Shown one piece after another: positions 44,720-53,941 of a DNA stretch of 64,000 nt. The DNA comes from Bacteroidota bacterium. GTDB taxonomy: Bacteria; Bacteroidota; Bacteroidia; Chitinophagales; Chitinophagaceae. The notes under the pieces were generated by a model. That model had not been told where the DNA came from, did not search any database, and saw only the letters and a list, made by a program, of their open reading frames with translations. The DNA lies in the NCBI GenBank assembly GCA_016183765.1, contig JACPEA010000009.1:62001-126000 (forward strand), written 5' to 3'. Position 1 is the stretch's first letter. Each line of letters starts with the position of its first letter. The position numbers and the translations under genes are program-made.

Positions 44720-46654
44720 ATGAAAAAAAAGCTGTTCCATCTTTTATTGTTCTGTGTCTGCTGCTCCCAGGTGAGAGGGCAACTCTGTAACGGCAGCCTG
44801 GGCGATCCTGTAGTGAATGTGACTTTTGGCTCCGATGCAACACCCAGGGGGCCACTGAAAGCAGGAGTTACCAATCTCAATTATACCACCAGTGCCTGTC
44901 CCAACGATGGTTATTACACCCTCACCAATGCTTCTTTTGGTTGTTTTGGTAATACCTGGCACCTGATGGTGGGAGATCATACCGGTGATGTGGGGGGCAG
45001 GTTCATGTTAGTGAATGCCTCGCCCGATCCCAGTGAGTTTTACGTAGATACAGTAAGGGGTTTATGTACCAATACTACTTTTGAATTTGCTACCTGGGTG
45101 GCCAATGTATTAAAACCTTCTTCCTGCGGGGGCGCAGGGGTGAAACCCAATCTTACTTTCCGTATTGAAACCACCACAGGGATTTTACTGAAGAAATTTG
45201 ATACCGGTGATATTCCATTTGAAAACCAGAAGGTATGGAAGCAGTATGGCACTTTTTTTAAAACACCACCCGGTATCAATACAGTTGTATTAAGGATCAC
45301 CAATAATTCACCCGGCGGGTCTCAATGTGGGAATGACCTGGCATTGGATGATATCACTTTCCGACCCTGTGGTCCCAACATCATATCCAGCGTAAATGGT
45401 AGCATGCAGCCAGTTGTGGATCTATGTGAGAACCAGCAGGCCGATCTATTGTTTACCACCAGTTATCCTGCTGAATATATCCAGCCATTGGTTCAGTGGC
45501 AAATTAGCCTGGATTCGGGTAAAACCTGGAAAGACATTGCCGGGGCCACATCACTCAACTTTACCCGGAAAACATCCGCCGGTGGTATGTATTATTACCG
45601 GGCAGTGATGGCGGAATCGGTTAATTTCAGTTCACAGTCTTGCCGCATTGCTTCCAATGTTACTGTGGTGAATGTAAATCCTTTACCTCCGTTAAGTGCA
45701 AACCCCAAACAGGTAGGCTGTATAGGTGCAGACTTCAGGCTGGATGCGGTTGATGGGTCTGCTTTTACCTATCAATGGTCGGGTCCTGACGGTTTTACTT
45801 CACAGGTAAGAAACCCGTTTATCTATAACGTTACAGAAAAAGATTCAGGATGGTATACGGTTCTGGTTAAAACAGAACCCGGCTGTACCCGTATTGATTC
45901 ATTTCACATTACGGTATTTCCTGGGGTGAAAGCCGCGGTTAGTGCGGGTGTAGCTATTTGTGAAGGGTTCAGCACCCTTTTGTCGGCTTCAGGAGGTATA
46001 TCTTACCGGTGGTCGCCTGTTAGCGGATTATCTGATAGTGCATCGGCCAGTCCTCTGGCTTCGCCATTAGATACGACTGTGTATAAGGTAGTGGTGTCTA
46101 ATCAATATGGATGCAAGGATTCAGGTTATGTCAGGATAGGAGTTTTCAAACGTTTGATCGTGAATGCGGGCCCCGATAAAGCCATTTTTGAAGGAGATAC
46201 GGTAACCCTTAACGGAACGATACTGGGTATGCCACTGGATATTTACTGGACGCCTTCCAGCAATATCCGGAATGGCAATACGGTAACCCCGGTTGTGAAT
46301 CCGGTAGATAATACTACCTATACCTTATCTGCTGTTTCCGGTTCGGGTTGCCCGGTTGAAACGGATGCGACTTTTGTGCGGGTATATAAGAAACTGCAGA
46401 TACCGAATGTTTTTTCTCCCAATGGTGATGGGATCAATGATACCTGGATCATCCGGAATATGGACACCTATCCTTTGGCTGTCCTGAAAGTATTCAGCAG
46501 GGATGGACAGGTGGTATTTGAAACAAAAACAGGTGGCAGGGAGTGGGATGGTACCTATCGTGGTAATCCCTTGCCCCTTGCCACCTATTATTATGTAATT
46601 GATCTGAATACAGGTCAGCCGCCGGTTTCGGGCTGGGTGATGATTATCCGGTAA
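44720..46654 (+). CDS. Secreted protein with type IX secretion (type B) C-terminal sorting domain
   Basis: The 644-residue protein starts with a signal peptide (MKKKLFHLLLFCVCCSQVRG). Residues about 22-235 resemble a jelly-roll or MAM-like adhesive domain with several Cys. Two or three Ig/PKD-like domains follow (about 250-560). The C-terminal 85 residues contain IPNVFSPNGDGINDTW and end GWVMIIR, the CHU/gliding-motility type sorting domain recognised by the type IX secretion system. The role is probably adhesion or glycan binding. ATG 44720 is chosen because it begins the signal peptide. Confidence 0.88.
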   Translation: MKKKLFHLLLFCVCCSQVRGQLCNGSLGDPVVNVTFGSDATPRGPLKAGVTNLNYTTSACPNDGYYTLTNASFGCFGNTWHLMVGDHTGDVGGRFMLVNASPDPSEFYVDTVRGLCTNTTFEFATWVANVLKPSSCGGAGVKPNLTFRIETTTGILLKKFDTGDIPFENQKVWKQYGTFFKTPPGINTVVLRITNNSPGGSQCGNDLALDDITFRPCGPNIISSVNGSMQPVVDLCENQQADLLFTTSYPAEYIQPLVQWQISLDSGKTWKDIAGATSLNFTRKTSAGGMYYYRAVMAESVNFSSQSCRIASNVTVVNVNPLPPLSANPKQVGCIGADFRLDAVDGSAFTYQWSGPDGFTSQVRNPFIYNVTEKDSGWYTVLVKTEPGCTRIDSFHITVFPGVKAAVSAGVAICEGFSTLLSASGGISYRWSPVSGLSDSASASPLASPLDTTVYKVVVSNQYGCKDSGYVRIGVFKRLIVNAGPDKAIFEGDTVTLNGTILGMPLDIYWTPSSNIRNGNTVTPVVNPVDNTTYTLSAVSGSGCPVETDATFVRVYKKLQIPNVFSPNGDGINDTWIIRNMDTYPLAVLKVFSRDGQVVFETKTGGREWDGTYRGNPLPLATYYYVIDLNTGQPPVSGWVMIIR

Positions 46655-46708
46655 TGTTTATCGAACAACCTTCAGTCTGGAAGCTGCTTTGTATAAACAA
46701 AAGTTTCT

Positions 46709-47707
46709 TTAGGCTTCTGCTACTTCGCGCAGGTATTGTTTTTCTTCTTTAAAAGCTTTTCGGGGCGTTAATCCCAGTAGCTGGAACATGGCATTGTCAG
46801 CTTCAAATCCCGGATTAGCAGTGGTTAATAATTTTTCTCCTGCAAAAATAGAATTGGCTCCTGCCATAAAACAGAGTGACTGTTCTGCTACACTCATATC
46901 ATTCCGTCCGGCGCTCAAACGTACCATGGTCTTTGGCATGAGTATTCTTGCAGTGGCGATCATACGGACCATATCCCAGATATCTACTTTGGTATTGTTC
47001 TCCAGTGGGGTACCTGCAACAGGAACCAATGCATTGATGGGTACACTTTCGGGGTGCTCGGGCATGGTGGCCAGTGTATGCAGCATTTTGATCCGGTCTT
47101 CATGTGTTTCTCCCAGTCCGATAATACCGCCACAACAAACGGTTACCCCCGCTTTGCGCACATGGTCGAGTGTTTGCAAACGATCATCATAAGTGCGGGT
47201 GGTGATGATATCGCCGTAATGTTCCTTGCTGGTATCGAGGTTGTGGTTATAGGCGTACAGGCCGGCATCTGCCAGCTTTTGTGCCTGGTATTCGGTAAGC
47301 ATGCCCAGGGTGCAGCAAACTTCCATACCCATTTCATTCACGCCTTTTACCATATCCAGTACACGGTCAAAATCGCGGTTATCCCTCACTTCTCTCCAGG
47401 CTGCGCCCATACAGAACCGGGTGCTGCCGGCTTCTTTGGCTTTCTGTGCATAGCTAAGCACTTCTTCTTTCTGCATCAGGGCCTGTACCTCAACGCCGGT
47501 GTTGTAACGGGCCGCCTGCGGGCAGTAGGCACAGTCTTCGCTGCAGCCACCTGTTTTAATACTTAATAAGGTGCAAACCTGCACCTCAGCCGTATCGTTA
47601 TAGGTTCTGTGAAGGGTGGCAGCGCGGTAAATCAATTCCAGCAAAGCGGTGTTGTATACTTCTTTGATTTCAGCGAGTGTCCAGTTGTTTCGGATATCAG
47701 TAGGCAT
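46709..47707 (-). CDS. bioB: Biotin synthase
   Basis: BioB is a radical SAM enzyme inserting sulfur into dethiobiotin. The 332-residue protein has the cluster-binding Cys55, Cys59 and Cys62 in [12 protein letters not shown], and conserved [17 protein letters not shown] and GGIIGLGET segments. It is monocistronic as far as can be seen, with a promoter element and palindrome just upstream. bioF lies far away in the window. Confidence 0.97.
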   Translation of the reverse strand: MPTDIRNNWTLAEIKEVYNTALLELIYRAATLHRTYNDTAEVQVCTLLSIKTGGCSEDCAYCPQAARYNTGVEVQALMQKEEVLSYAQKAKEAGSTRFCMGAAWREVRDNRDFDRVLDMVKGVNEMGMEVCCTLGMLTEYQAQKLADAGLYAYNHNLDTSKEHYGDIITTRTYDDRLQTLDHVRKAGVTVCCGGIIGLGETHEDRIKMLHTLATMPEHPESVPINALVPVAGTPLENNTKVDIWDMVRMIATARILMPKTMVRLSAGRNDMSVAEQSLCFMAGANSIFAGEKLLTTANPGFEADNAMFQLLGLTPRKAFKEEKQYLREVAEA

Positions 47708-47727
47708 GGAATAAAAAATTTTATAGG

Positions 47728-47754
47728 CAAATATAAGAGGGTATCTGATACCCT
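47728..47754 (-). promoter_or_regulatory. bioB promoter -7 element with adjacent palindrome
   Basis: On the minus strand TATATTTG (47735-47728) matches TAnnTTTG exactly. Two bases upstream lies AGGGTATC-T-GATACCCT (47738-47754), a perfect 8-bp inverted repeat that overlaps the promoter spacer, an ideal place for a repressor. Confidence 0.6.
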
Positions 47755-47781
47755 GATAGCTGATATTACCTGTGGATTAAC

Positions 47782-48828
47782 TTATTCGTTTCTGTGACTG
47801 ATATAGTTTCTCCATTTTTCGATCACACCCTGCATATCTTCCGGCAGGGGAGATTCGAACAGCATTTCTTTCTGTGTAACAGGGTGAATGAACCCCAGTG
47901 TTTTTGCATGCAATGCGCAACGCGGGCAGATCTCAAAGCAATTGTCTACAAACTGTTTGTACTTGGTGTAAATGGTGCCCTTCAGTGCCTTATCACCCCC
48001 ATATTCCCAGTCATTAAAAAGCGTATGCCCGATATGTTTCATGTGAACACGGATCTGGTGAGTACGGCCGGTCTCCAGTACACATTCCACCAGGGTTACA
48101 TAGTTGAAGCGTTCCAGGACTTTATAATGGGTAATGGCATGTTTGCCTGTTTCGCCTTCGGGATACACATCAAACATTTTTCGGTGTTGCCGGTGGCGGG
48201 CAATATGGCCGGTAATAGTGCCTTCATCCTGTTCCATATCTCCCCATACCAGGGCCACATATCTGCGTTTTACGGTATGCTGAAAGAACTGTTTGGCCAG
48301 GTGCGCCGCTGCTTCCGGTTTCTTGGCAAGAACGATCAGTCCCGTTGTGTTCTTATCTATCCGGTGTACCAGGCCGAACCTGGGTAAAATGTCTTCATCA
48401 ATACCCGGGTTCTGCTGCTCAAGGTGATAAGCGACGCCATTCAATAAAGTGCCGCTGAAATTACCCACACCCGGATGCACCACCATATTGGCGGGTTTGT
48501 TGATCACCATCAGGGCATCGTCTTCATAAACGATATTCAGCGGAATATTCTCTTTCTTTAAAACGGTATGTTCGGGGTTAATCAGGCTCAGCAACAGGAT
48601 CTCATCTCCCGGTTTGATCTTGTAATTGCTCTTGACGGTTTTGCCGTTCACGGTTACAAAACCAGCGTCAATGCCATTCTGCACTTTGTTACGGCTGGCG
48701 CCTTCTATATGCATCTGCAGCCATTTATCAATGCGCAGGGGTTCCTGCCCTTTGTCAATGGTGAAGGTTTTACGTTCATAAAGCGATTCCGATGCTTCTT
48801 CCGGCGAATTGTCTAGTTCATCCAACAT
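47782..48828 (-). CDS. RluD-family 23S rRNA pseudouridine synthase
   Basis: The 348-residue protein has an N-terminal S4 RNA-binding domain (about 30-90) and the pseudouridine synthase domain with catalytic D158 in HRIDKNTTGLIV. The RluA/C/D branch is indicated by the VVHPG and RTHQIRVHMKHIGH motifs. RluD itself modifies helix 69 of 23S rRNA; other branch members modify other sites. Start 48828 (MLDELDNSPEEA) is used; a longer frame to 48960 overlaps lipB. It is divergent from lipB. Confidence 0.92.
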   Translation of the reverse strand: MLDELDNSPEEASESLYERKTFTIDKGQEPLRIDKWLQMHIEGASRNKVQNGIDAGFVTVNGKTVKSNYKIKPGDEILLLSLINPEHTVLKKENIPLNIVYEDDALMVINKPANMVVHPGVGNFSGTLLNGVAYHLEQQNPGIDEDILPRFGLVHRIDKNTTGLIVLAKKPEAAAHLAKQFFQHTVKRRYVALVWGDMEQDEGTITGHIARHRQHRKMFDVYPEGETGKHAITHYKVLERFNYVTLVECVLETGRTHQIRVHMKHIGHTLFNDWEYGGDKALKGTIYTKYKQFVDNCFEICPRCALHAKTLGFIHPVTQKEMLFESPLPEDMQGVIEKWRNYISHRNE

Positions 48829-48832
48829 GCGG

Positions 48833-48840
48833 CAAAAATA
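48833..48840 (-). promoter_or_regulatory. -7 element TATTTTTG of the RluD-type gene
   Basis: This is an exact TAnnTTTG match on the minus strand, four bases before the ATG at 48828. A perfect 14-bp palindrome GCAGGATATCCTGC lies at 48877-48890 between this gene and lipB. Confidence 0.5.
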
Positions 48841-48915
48841 AAGGATTGAGGGCAGACGGGGTGTTTTGCCAGGGCTGCAGGATATCCTGCCCCAAATTCT
48901 TCTTACTTTCGTTGG

Positions 48916-49650
48916 ATGCAACAGGAAGTATTGTTCCAGGATCTGGGTCGCCGGCCACATTACAAAGAGGTATGGGACTACCAGGAAAGTTTATTGAAAG
49001 AGAATGCCGACCGAAAAGCCCTTTTGCGATCGGCAGACCCATCGGTATCGACGCATTTATTGCCAACGGAGCATCGGCTGTTGTTTGTGGAACATGAGCC
49101 TGTGTACACGCTGGGTAAAAACGGGAAAGAGGAACATGTACTGATCAGTGACGAGGACCGGGAGCGGAAGAACATCGAATACTTTCACATCAATCGTGGA
49201 GGAGATATCACTTTTCATGGGCCGGGGCAATTAGTGGGTTACCCGATACTGGACCTGGAAAAATTCAAAACCGACCTGGGTTGGTACCTGCGCAGCCTGG
49301 AAGAAGTGATTATCCTCACCATGGCCGAATATGGACTGAAGGGCGAACGGAGTGCCGGGGAAACCGGTGTCTGGATTGATCCCGCTATCAAAGGACAAGA
49401 AAGAAAGATCTGTGCCATGGGCATCAAGTGCAGCCGCTGGATCACCATGCATGGCTTTGCATTTAATGTGAATACGGACCTGGATTATTTTGGACATATT
49501 GTTCCCTGTGGTATAGAAAATAAACAAGTGACTTCCCTGCAAAAGGAACTGGGCAGGGAAATTTCTTTTGGTGAAGTAAAGCAACAAGTAAAAAGGAATT
49601 TCGAAAAAGTATTCCAGGTTCACCTGGTGGAGCCGGGCAGTGCAGGATAG
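48916..49650 (+). CDS. lipB: Octanoyltransferase
   Basis: LipB moves octanoate from acyl carrier protein to lipoyl domains. The 244-residue protein contains the family block RGGDITFHGPGQLVGYPI (94-111), Lys164 in RKICAMGIK and Cys198 in PCGIENKQVTSL, the catalytic pair. A -7-like TACTTTCG lies at 48904-48911. lipA is not present nearby. It is convergent with the next gene, four bases apart. Confidence 0.95.
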   Translation: MQQEVLFQDLGRRPHYKEVWDYQESLLKENADRKALLRSADPSVSTHLLPTEHRLLFVEHEPVYTLGKNGKEEHVLISDEDRERKNIEYFHINRGGDITFHGPGQLVGYPILDLEKFKTDLGWYLRSLEEVIILTMAEYGLKGERSAGETGVWIDPAIKGQERKICAMGIKCSRWITMHGFAFNVNTDLDYFGHIVPCGIENKQVTSLQKELGREISFGEVKQQVKRNFEKVFQVHLVEPGSAG

Positions 49651-49654
49651 GCGC

Positions 49655-50818
49655 TTATTTGGGTAAGAAAAACTTGTTTTTCTCTTTCAGCTGATCATCC
49701 TCGAATAGCTCAAAATAGAACCAGCCTGAGTGTATGAAATCGGTTTTGTCCAGAATCAGTTCGGGCTCTTTTACCGCTTTGATGCGGAACAGTTCTGAAC
49801 CATCCTCTTCATAAAAGATCACCTGGTATTTATGTTGTTTTACCAGCGGTAATAAAATGGTCACATACCCTTTGTTATTGGTGAATATGTAGTCGGAGGG
49901 CTTCCATACATACTTCGGAACGAAAGCGTGGATCTTCACATGTTCATTGTCTATCACATACAGGGTGTCTTTTGTCTGGGTGGAGACAGAATCCCTGAAC
50001 AGCCGGTATCGGGCAGGTTCCAGCGTTTGCAGCAGGCTGTCGTTCCGGTAAATGAAGACCATTTTTTTAGCAGGCTCAATGTACGGCTTCAACTGTATAT
50101 GATTGGCATCCGCAACATACAGGGTGTCTTTTGTCCTGTACCTGATCGAGTCTTTGAATTTCTGGTATGCTTTAGCGTCCAGTTCTGCCAGCAATTGCTG
50201 GTATTGGTAAATAAAATACAATTCCTTTTTGGCCGGGATCCATTCCACGGCTTTTTCGTTCAACCGTCGCAAAGCGTCGTTGGTTTGGGTATTGATGGAA
50301 TCCTTGAAACGTTGATACGCTGTTTTATCCAGCTGAAACAATAATGTCTTTTTCAGGTAAATGCCGGTGAGGTCTTTCAGTGCAACTTTTGCAGGAGGGA
50401 TTATTTTTGGCAATGTTTCTTTACCAGGCCCATCCGTACGTGGAACTGTCACTCCAGGTTTCGCGGGTAACTGTGTTTCTATAGGAATGGCCCTGGTAAA
50501 GAAATAAGTGCCATCTTCCATTGCGTAGAAGATCCGGTAATAATTTGTAACACCTGGTACTGGCCGGTTATCCACGTACCCGTTGGAAGCCAGTTCGGGT
50601 GATTGTGAGGAGAAGATGGTCCGGAAATTCTTGCTGCTGTCCAGCGAACGCTGAATGGCCAGTTGCACGCAGTTGCGGTAGGGATTGTCCCAGCTGATCT
50701 GGATCTTTCCCTTGGTCAGTTCTTTCACCGAAAAATCGGGAAGCAGTCCTTGTGCGCAGACAGGGATCGCTGCCAGCAGAACAGCAATAACGAAAACGGA
50801 ACGGAGAATCGGCCTCAT
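49655..50818 (-). CDS. Secreted protein with three internal repeats, function unknown
   Basis: The 387-residue protein has a signal peptide (FVIAVLLAAIPVCAQG). The N-terminal part reads like a fibronectin type III domain (FSVKELTKGKIQISWDN). Residues about 160-310 hold three copies of a repeat with core AYQRFKDSINTQT, AYQKFKDSIRYRTKDTLYV and RYRLFRDSVSTQTKDTLYV. The C-terminal 70 residues look like a second beta domain. It is presumably periplasmic or surface exposed. I do not recognise the repeat family. Confidence 0.75.
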   Translation of the reverse strand: MRPILRSVFVIAVLLAAIPVCAQGLLPDFSVKELTKGKIQISWDNPYRNCVQLAIQRSLDSSKNFRTIFSSQSPELASNGYVDNRPVPGVTNYYRIFYAMEDGTYFFTRAIPIETQLPAKPGVTVPRTDGPGKETLPKIIPPAKVALKDLTGIYLKKTLLFQLDKTAYQRFKDSINTQTNDALRRLNEKAVEWIPAKKELYFIYQYQQLLAELDAKAYQKFKDSIRYRTKDTLYVADANHIQLKPYIEPAKKMVFIYRNDSLLQTLEPARYRLFRDSVSTQTKDTLYVIDNEHVKIHAFVPKYVWKPSDYIFTNNKGYVTILLPLVKQHKYQVIFYEEDGSELFRIKAVKEPELILDKTDFIHSGWFYFELFEDDQLKEKNKFFLPK

Positions 50819-50844
50819 GGGTAGCAAATATAAAAGCAGATCAC

Positions 50845-51738
50845 TTAAGAAAATGGTAATGTGCCGGAAGGAAGCGAAGCATTTCCCTGTAATCCGCCAC
50901 TGTGGATCAGCAGGAGCCTGCTTCCGGCAGGAAAGTACTGATGGGCCAGTAAATGTTTTACTGCAAAAAGCAGTTTCGATGTATAGACGATATCGGTAGG
51001 TAACCGTTCCTGAACCCAGGTCTCTTGCATGAACCGGATCAGGTTTTGCGGATGTTTGGCATATCCTCCGAAATGAAAATCCTGCTCAATGGTAAATGAG
51101 GCCAGTCCTTCTTTTTGGGGGAGCAGGGACCGTACTTCCTGTTCCAGTCCGAAATGATTCTTCAACACACTGATCCCGACCAATTGCTGGTGAGGCAGAG
51201 CTGCCTGTACCAGTCCGGCCAGCATGGTGCCGGTGCCTACGGCGCAGATGATATGAGAATAGCTGCTGGTATCTGTAACCGACAGGATATCTGAAGCTCC
51301 TTTGGCCCCCAAGGTTCCGAACCCACCTTCCCGGACCCAGTAAATGCCGTTGTTGGCGGTTGTGGCCATGATCGCTTCAGTATTCCGGAACGTTTCTCTT
51401 GATACATATTCCAGTTTCATGCCATACTCCATGGCATTGCCCAGGGTGGGAGACAGGGGGCTGGTTTCCTCGCCCCGGATATACCCGGTACTGGCCAAAC
51501 CCGCCTCCCTTGCTGCAAAAGCCGTGGCCACGATATGGTTGGAATAAGCCCCGCCAAAACTGGCCAGGCTATGGTAATTCCCGGCCAGGGCCTCTGCCAG
51601 GTAATACTTCAGTTTATACCACTTATTACCCGATACAACCGGGTGTACAAGGTCAAGCCGCAGGATATCCGTTTGGGTATCACCAACCGAGAAATGGGGT
51701 AATGGCTGAACCTTGATATTTTGTAATTTTGCATACAT
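50845..51738 (-). CDS. ACC deaminase/D-cysteine desulfhydrase-like PLP enzyme
   Basis: The 297-residue protein belongs to the tryptophan synthase beta-like PLP family, close to 1-aminocyclopropane-1-carboxylate deaminase. The likely Schiff-base lysine is in VSGNKWYKLKYYLAEA, followed by SFGGAYSNH, and the glycine-rich phosphate loop is AVGTGTMLAG. True ACC deaminases and D-cysteine desulfhydrases cannot be separated here. ATG 51738 gives MYAKLQNIKVQPLPHF; the longer frame is rejected. It is divergent from the nucleotidyltransferase gene. Confidence 0.85.
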   Translation of the reverse strand: MYAKLQNIKVQPLPHFSVGDTQTDILRLDLVHPVVSGNKWYKLKYYLAEALAGNYHSLASFGGAYSNHIVATAFAAREAGLASTGYIRGEETSPLSPTLGNAMEYGMKLEYVSRETFRNTEAIMATTANNGIYWVREGGFGTLGAKGASDILSVTDTSSYSHIICAVGTGTMLAGLVQAALPHQQLVGISVLKNHFGLEQEVRSLLPQKEGLASFTIEQDFHFGGYAKHPQNLIRFMQETWVQERLPTDIVYTSKLLFAVKHLLAHQYFPAGSRLLLIHSGGLQGNASLPSGTLPFS

Positions 51739-51786
51739 TTTAAACAACAGGTCATTAATTTGACAACACAATCTTAACCATTCTAC

Positions 51787-52689
51787 ATGAAACCGACCCT
51801 TGTGATTTTAGCTGCCGGAATGGCCAGCCGTTATGGAAGTATGAAGCAGATCCAGTCATTTGGCCCCTCGGGCGAAACGATCATGGATTACTCCATTTAC
51901 GATGCGATCCGTGCTGGGTTTGGCAAGGTCGTTTTTATCATCCGTGAAGAATTTGCCGAGAATTTCAAAGCCATCTTCGAACCCAAGCTGAAGGGCCGTA
52001 TAGCCACCGATTATGTATACCAGCACCTGAATGCGTTTACCGGCGGAAGAACCATACCGGCAGAAAGAACCAAACCCTGGGGTACGGCACATGCGGTGCT
52101 TTGTTGTAAAGGCAAAGTGAATGAACCATTCGCCGTGATCAATGCCGATGATTATTATGGCCGGGACGCTTTTGTAAAAGCGCATCAGTTCCTCACTACC
52201 CAATGTAATGAGCAGACCTACTGTATTGTTGGTTATGAGTTAAAGAATACCCTCAGCGATAACGGCAGCGTTAGCCGTGGAGTTTGCGATATCGATGCCG
52301 ATAATAACCTTACCGATATCAACGAACGTACCAGTATTTTCAGGGGCGAAAATGGCAAGATCACCTACCAGGATGAAACCGGTCTGCACGAAGTGTCGGA
52401 AGATAGCCTGGTCAGCATGAACTATCTCTGTTTTGCCCCGGGCTTTATCGATCTCTGTGAGACAGCGTTCCACGAATTTCTCGATAAACATATGAACGAA
52501 CCCAAAGCGGAATTCTTTATCCCTACCGCCACTAAACAATATATACAATCAGGCAAAGGGGTGGTTAAAGTGATCCCCACTTCTGCCAAGTGGTTTGGTG
52601 TAACGTATAAGGAAGATGCACCCGGTGTGCAGGCCAGCATCAATGCACTGGTAGCTTCCGGGGAATACCCCACTTCTTTGTGGGCGTAA
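51787..52689 (+). CDS. Sugar-phosphate nucleotidyltransferase
   Basis: The 300-residue protein has the nucleotidyltransferase signature LVILAAGMASRYGSMKQ, where the N-terminal LAAGxxSR binds the nucleotide, and an acidic metal motif in FAVINADDYYGRDAF. It resembles NDP-hexose pyrophosphorylases. The substrate is not clear from sequence. A long perfect hairpin lies after the stop. Confidence 0.85.
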   Translation: MKPTLVILAAGMASRYGSMKQIQSFGPSGETIMDYSIYDAIRAGFGKVVFIIREEFAENFKAIFEPKLKGRIATDYVYQHLNAFTGGRTIPAERTKPWGTAHAVLCCKGKVNEPFAVINADDYYGRDAFVKAHQFLTTQCNEQTYCIVGYELKNTLSDNGSVSRGVCDIDADNNLTDINERTSIFRGENGKITYQDETGLHEVSEDSLVSMNYLCFAPGFIDLCETAFHEFLDKHMNEPKAEFFIPTATKQYIQSGKGVVKVIPTSAKWFGVTYKEDAPGVQASINALVASGEYPTSLWA

Positions 52690-52703
52690 CTTTCTAAGAC
52701 TTG

Positions 52704-52754
52704 ATTTAAACAGAAAGCGGAGAAACAGGTATGTTCTCCGCTTTCTGTTTAAAT
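52704..52754. terminator. Perfect 21-bp hairpin between convergent genes
   Basis: Arms 52704-52724 and 52734-52754 are exact complements with a 9-base loop. No T tract follows on either strand, so it may act as a bidirectional stop or an RNA-processing site. Confidence 0.7.
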
Positions 52755-52778
52755 GATATTGGCAGTGTTAGGCAGGGT

Positions 52779-52805
52779 AAAAAAATAGCCCGCATCTGCG
52801 GGCTA
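52779..52805 (-). terminator. Terminator of the protease gene
   Basis: On the minus strand TAGCCCGCA and TGCGGGCTA (52805-52786) form a perfect 9-bp stem with a 2-base loop, followed by seven T (52785-52779). Confidence 0.92.
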
Positions 52806-52828
52806 CCAGAAACCAACATCAATGGTAA

Positions 52829-53938
52829 TTATTTTTTAAAGGCTTTCACGTAGAAAACAGACTCTTCCAAACGGGTGATCTGTTGTTTGCGGTTCACGCC
52901 CTTCAAGGTTGAACGGGTAGGTAATTTGATCTTCGCCACATTGGTATCGGTAGCTTTCAGCTCATCAACCATGCGGTAGATATTCTTCGATTTTACAGCG
53001 AATGCAACCCCTTCGGCCTCTGCCTGGCGGGTGCTTAAAATACCGATCACTTCGCCATTGCTGTTGAATACGGGGCCACCGGAGTTGCCCGGATTGGCGC
53101 TGATCTGTACCTGGTAGGTGAGTGAATCGCTGTTATAACCGCTTCTGGCGCTCAGGTAACCCTCTCCGTATACGATATCATTTCTGGGATAACCCAGGGT
53201 AAAGATCTCTTCTCCCAACTCAGAACTATTCCTGCGGATGGTATAGGGCAGCGATTTCTGCGGACTATATTCGGGGTCGTTGATCTTGATGATGGCAAGG
53301 TCCCTGTCTGTATCGATGTGCGCAATGGTGGCATTGAATTCCTGCCCTTTGCTGTTCACCACTACGGCGCCCGAACCTTTCAGTACGTGTGCATTGGTGA
53401 TGATATATCCTTTCGGGTCGATCAGGAAACCGGAGCCACCGCTGATCAGCCTGGCATTTTCCGGTATCTTGCTCTTGACCTCATTGATGAGGGTGCCCTG
53501 GTATTGCTGGTTCTTTTTAATGACTTCGATGGCTTTGCTCAACTGCTCTATCTGGCTGCCGTTGACCACCGGTGAGAAATAAATGGCCAGGCCGCTGATC
53601 ACGAGGGCAATAACGCCACCCACGGAAGCTGCAATAGCGGTCACTTTCTTGTATTTGTTCCAGAGCTGGATCACTTTACCTTTGGTGGTCAGTTCTCCAC
53701 CTTCATTGATATCGCCGCGCTCCAGTAATTTGGTATGAGAAGCCTGTAAGCTTGCCCGCAGGTTGCGGTGCAAAGCGTAAATATCCATCTGGTGCAGGAA
53801 CATACCATGTTCTACCACCATCTGGTCTATTTCCGGGGTATTTTTCCGGAGGGTCTCGAAGTAGTCACGCTCAGCAGCTTCCATGTCGCCGTGGAGGTAC
53901 CGTTCGATCGCTTCCAAAAGTAAAATGTCGTCCATCAT
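52829..53938 (-). CDS. Membrane protein fusing an anti-sigma-like domain to a trypsin-like protease
   Basis: The 369-residue protein has three parts. Residues 1-95 are a cytoplasmic helical domain (ILLLEAIERYLHGDMEAAER) like the N-terminus of anti-sigma factors. Residues about 100-122 form one membrane helix (AASVGGVIALVISGLAIYF). Residues about 160-330 are a periplasmic HtrA/DegS-type serine protease with the triad H184 (ITNAHVL), D213 (DTDRDLAII) and S286 (ANPGNSGGPV). No PDZ domain is present. It starts 3 bases after the ECF sigma factor gene ends. A role in controlling that sigma factor through proteolysis is an inference from fusion and synteny. Confidence 0.82.
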   Translation of the reverse strand: MMDDILLLEAIERYLHGDMEAAERDYFETLRKNTPEIDQMVVEHGMFLHQMDIYALHRNLRASLQASHTKLLERGDINEGGELTTKGKVIQLWNKYKKVTAIAASVGGVIALVISGLAIYFSPVVNGSQIEQLSKAIEVIKKNQQYQGTLINEVKSKIPENARLISGGSGFLIDPKGYIITNAHVLKGSGAVVVNSKGQEFNATIAHIDTDRDLAIIKINDPEYSPQKSLPYTIRRNSSELGEEIFTLGYPRNDIVYGEGYLSARSGYNSDSLTYQVQISANPGNSGGPVFNSNGEVIGILSTRQAEAEGVAFAVKSKNIYRMVDELKATDTNVAKIKLPTRSTLKGVNRKQQITRLEESVFYVKAFKK

Positions 53939-53941
53939 AAC

